From Stieleria varia (GTDB lineage Bacteria > Planctomycetota > Planctomycetia > Pirellulales > Pirellulaceae): a DNA stretch of 64,000 nt. Below are more model-generated notes on this DNA. The model was not told the origin of the DNA. It searched no databases and worked only from the letters and a program-made list of their open reading frames with translations. Numbering within the stretch: position 1 is the stretch's first letter. The letters are not shown here. The DNA is taken from contig NZ_CP151726.1 of the NCBI RefSeq assembly GCF_038443385.1, positions 1,736,001 to 1,800,000 on the forward strand. The letters run 5' to 3'.

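Overview
The window looks like chromosome of a planctomycete, most likely family Pirellulaceae (Rhodopirellula / Stieleria relatives). The evidence is a DUF1559 pseudopilin-like protein, a DUF1501 + cytochrome/DUF1549/DUF1553 pair, a sulfatase, PEP-CTERM proteins, a membrane Ser/Thr kinase, and a giant surface protein whose N-terminus carries an LEERTMLA motif of the planctomycete extracellular type. The assignment rests on recognised families, not on a database search.

Layout. Positions 1-28500 hold ordinary-sized genes: a partial hypothetical gene (1-1265), an SDR oxidoreductase, two small membrane proteins, a short lipoprotein, the DUF1559 protein, a kinase with an extracytoplasmic sensor region, an amidohydrolase translationally coupled to an RlmM-like rRNA methyltransferase, a 50-residue bL36 of the zinc-free type, larC, the DUF1501/PSD1 couple, a YpdA-like flavoprotein, miaA, a GNAT acetyltransferase, a DUF486 membrane protein, a pectate lyase, a Rossmann-fold protein, a double PEP-CTERM ORF and a sulfatase. 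Sulfatase, pectate lyase and PSD1/DUF1501 fit a polysaccharide-degrading lifestyle.

The intergenic spaces hold many palindromic repeats: a 23-bp dispersed repeat (three copies, one of which joins two PEP-CTERM genes in frame), a 121-bp hairpin element, a 169-bp direct repeat with 27-bp inverted arms, and REP-like hairpins. A two-part HUH (Y1) transposase-like gene lies among the REP-like units; a 10-bp tandem duplication has frameshifted it.

From 28496 to the right edge (64000) a single reading frame stays open: 35,505 bases and 11,835 codons, with no stop inside the window. It encodes a modular secreted or surface protein. In order it has a leader, two W-rich modules, eight copies of a 228-residue solenoid-like repeat, 13 CARDB-like domains, a beta-propeller-like section, nine putative-Ig domains, an RHS/YD-like section, two dockerin-like modules, bacterial Ig and VCBS-like arrays, and finally about 25 copies of a roughly 46-residue Ser/Thr/Asn-rich repeat that runs off the window. 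This gene is the most interesting object here. No tRNA, rRNA or CRISPR was found.
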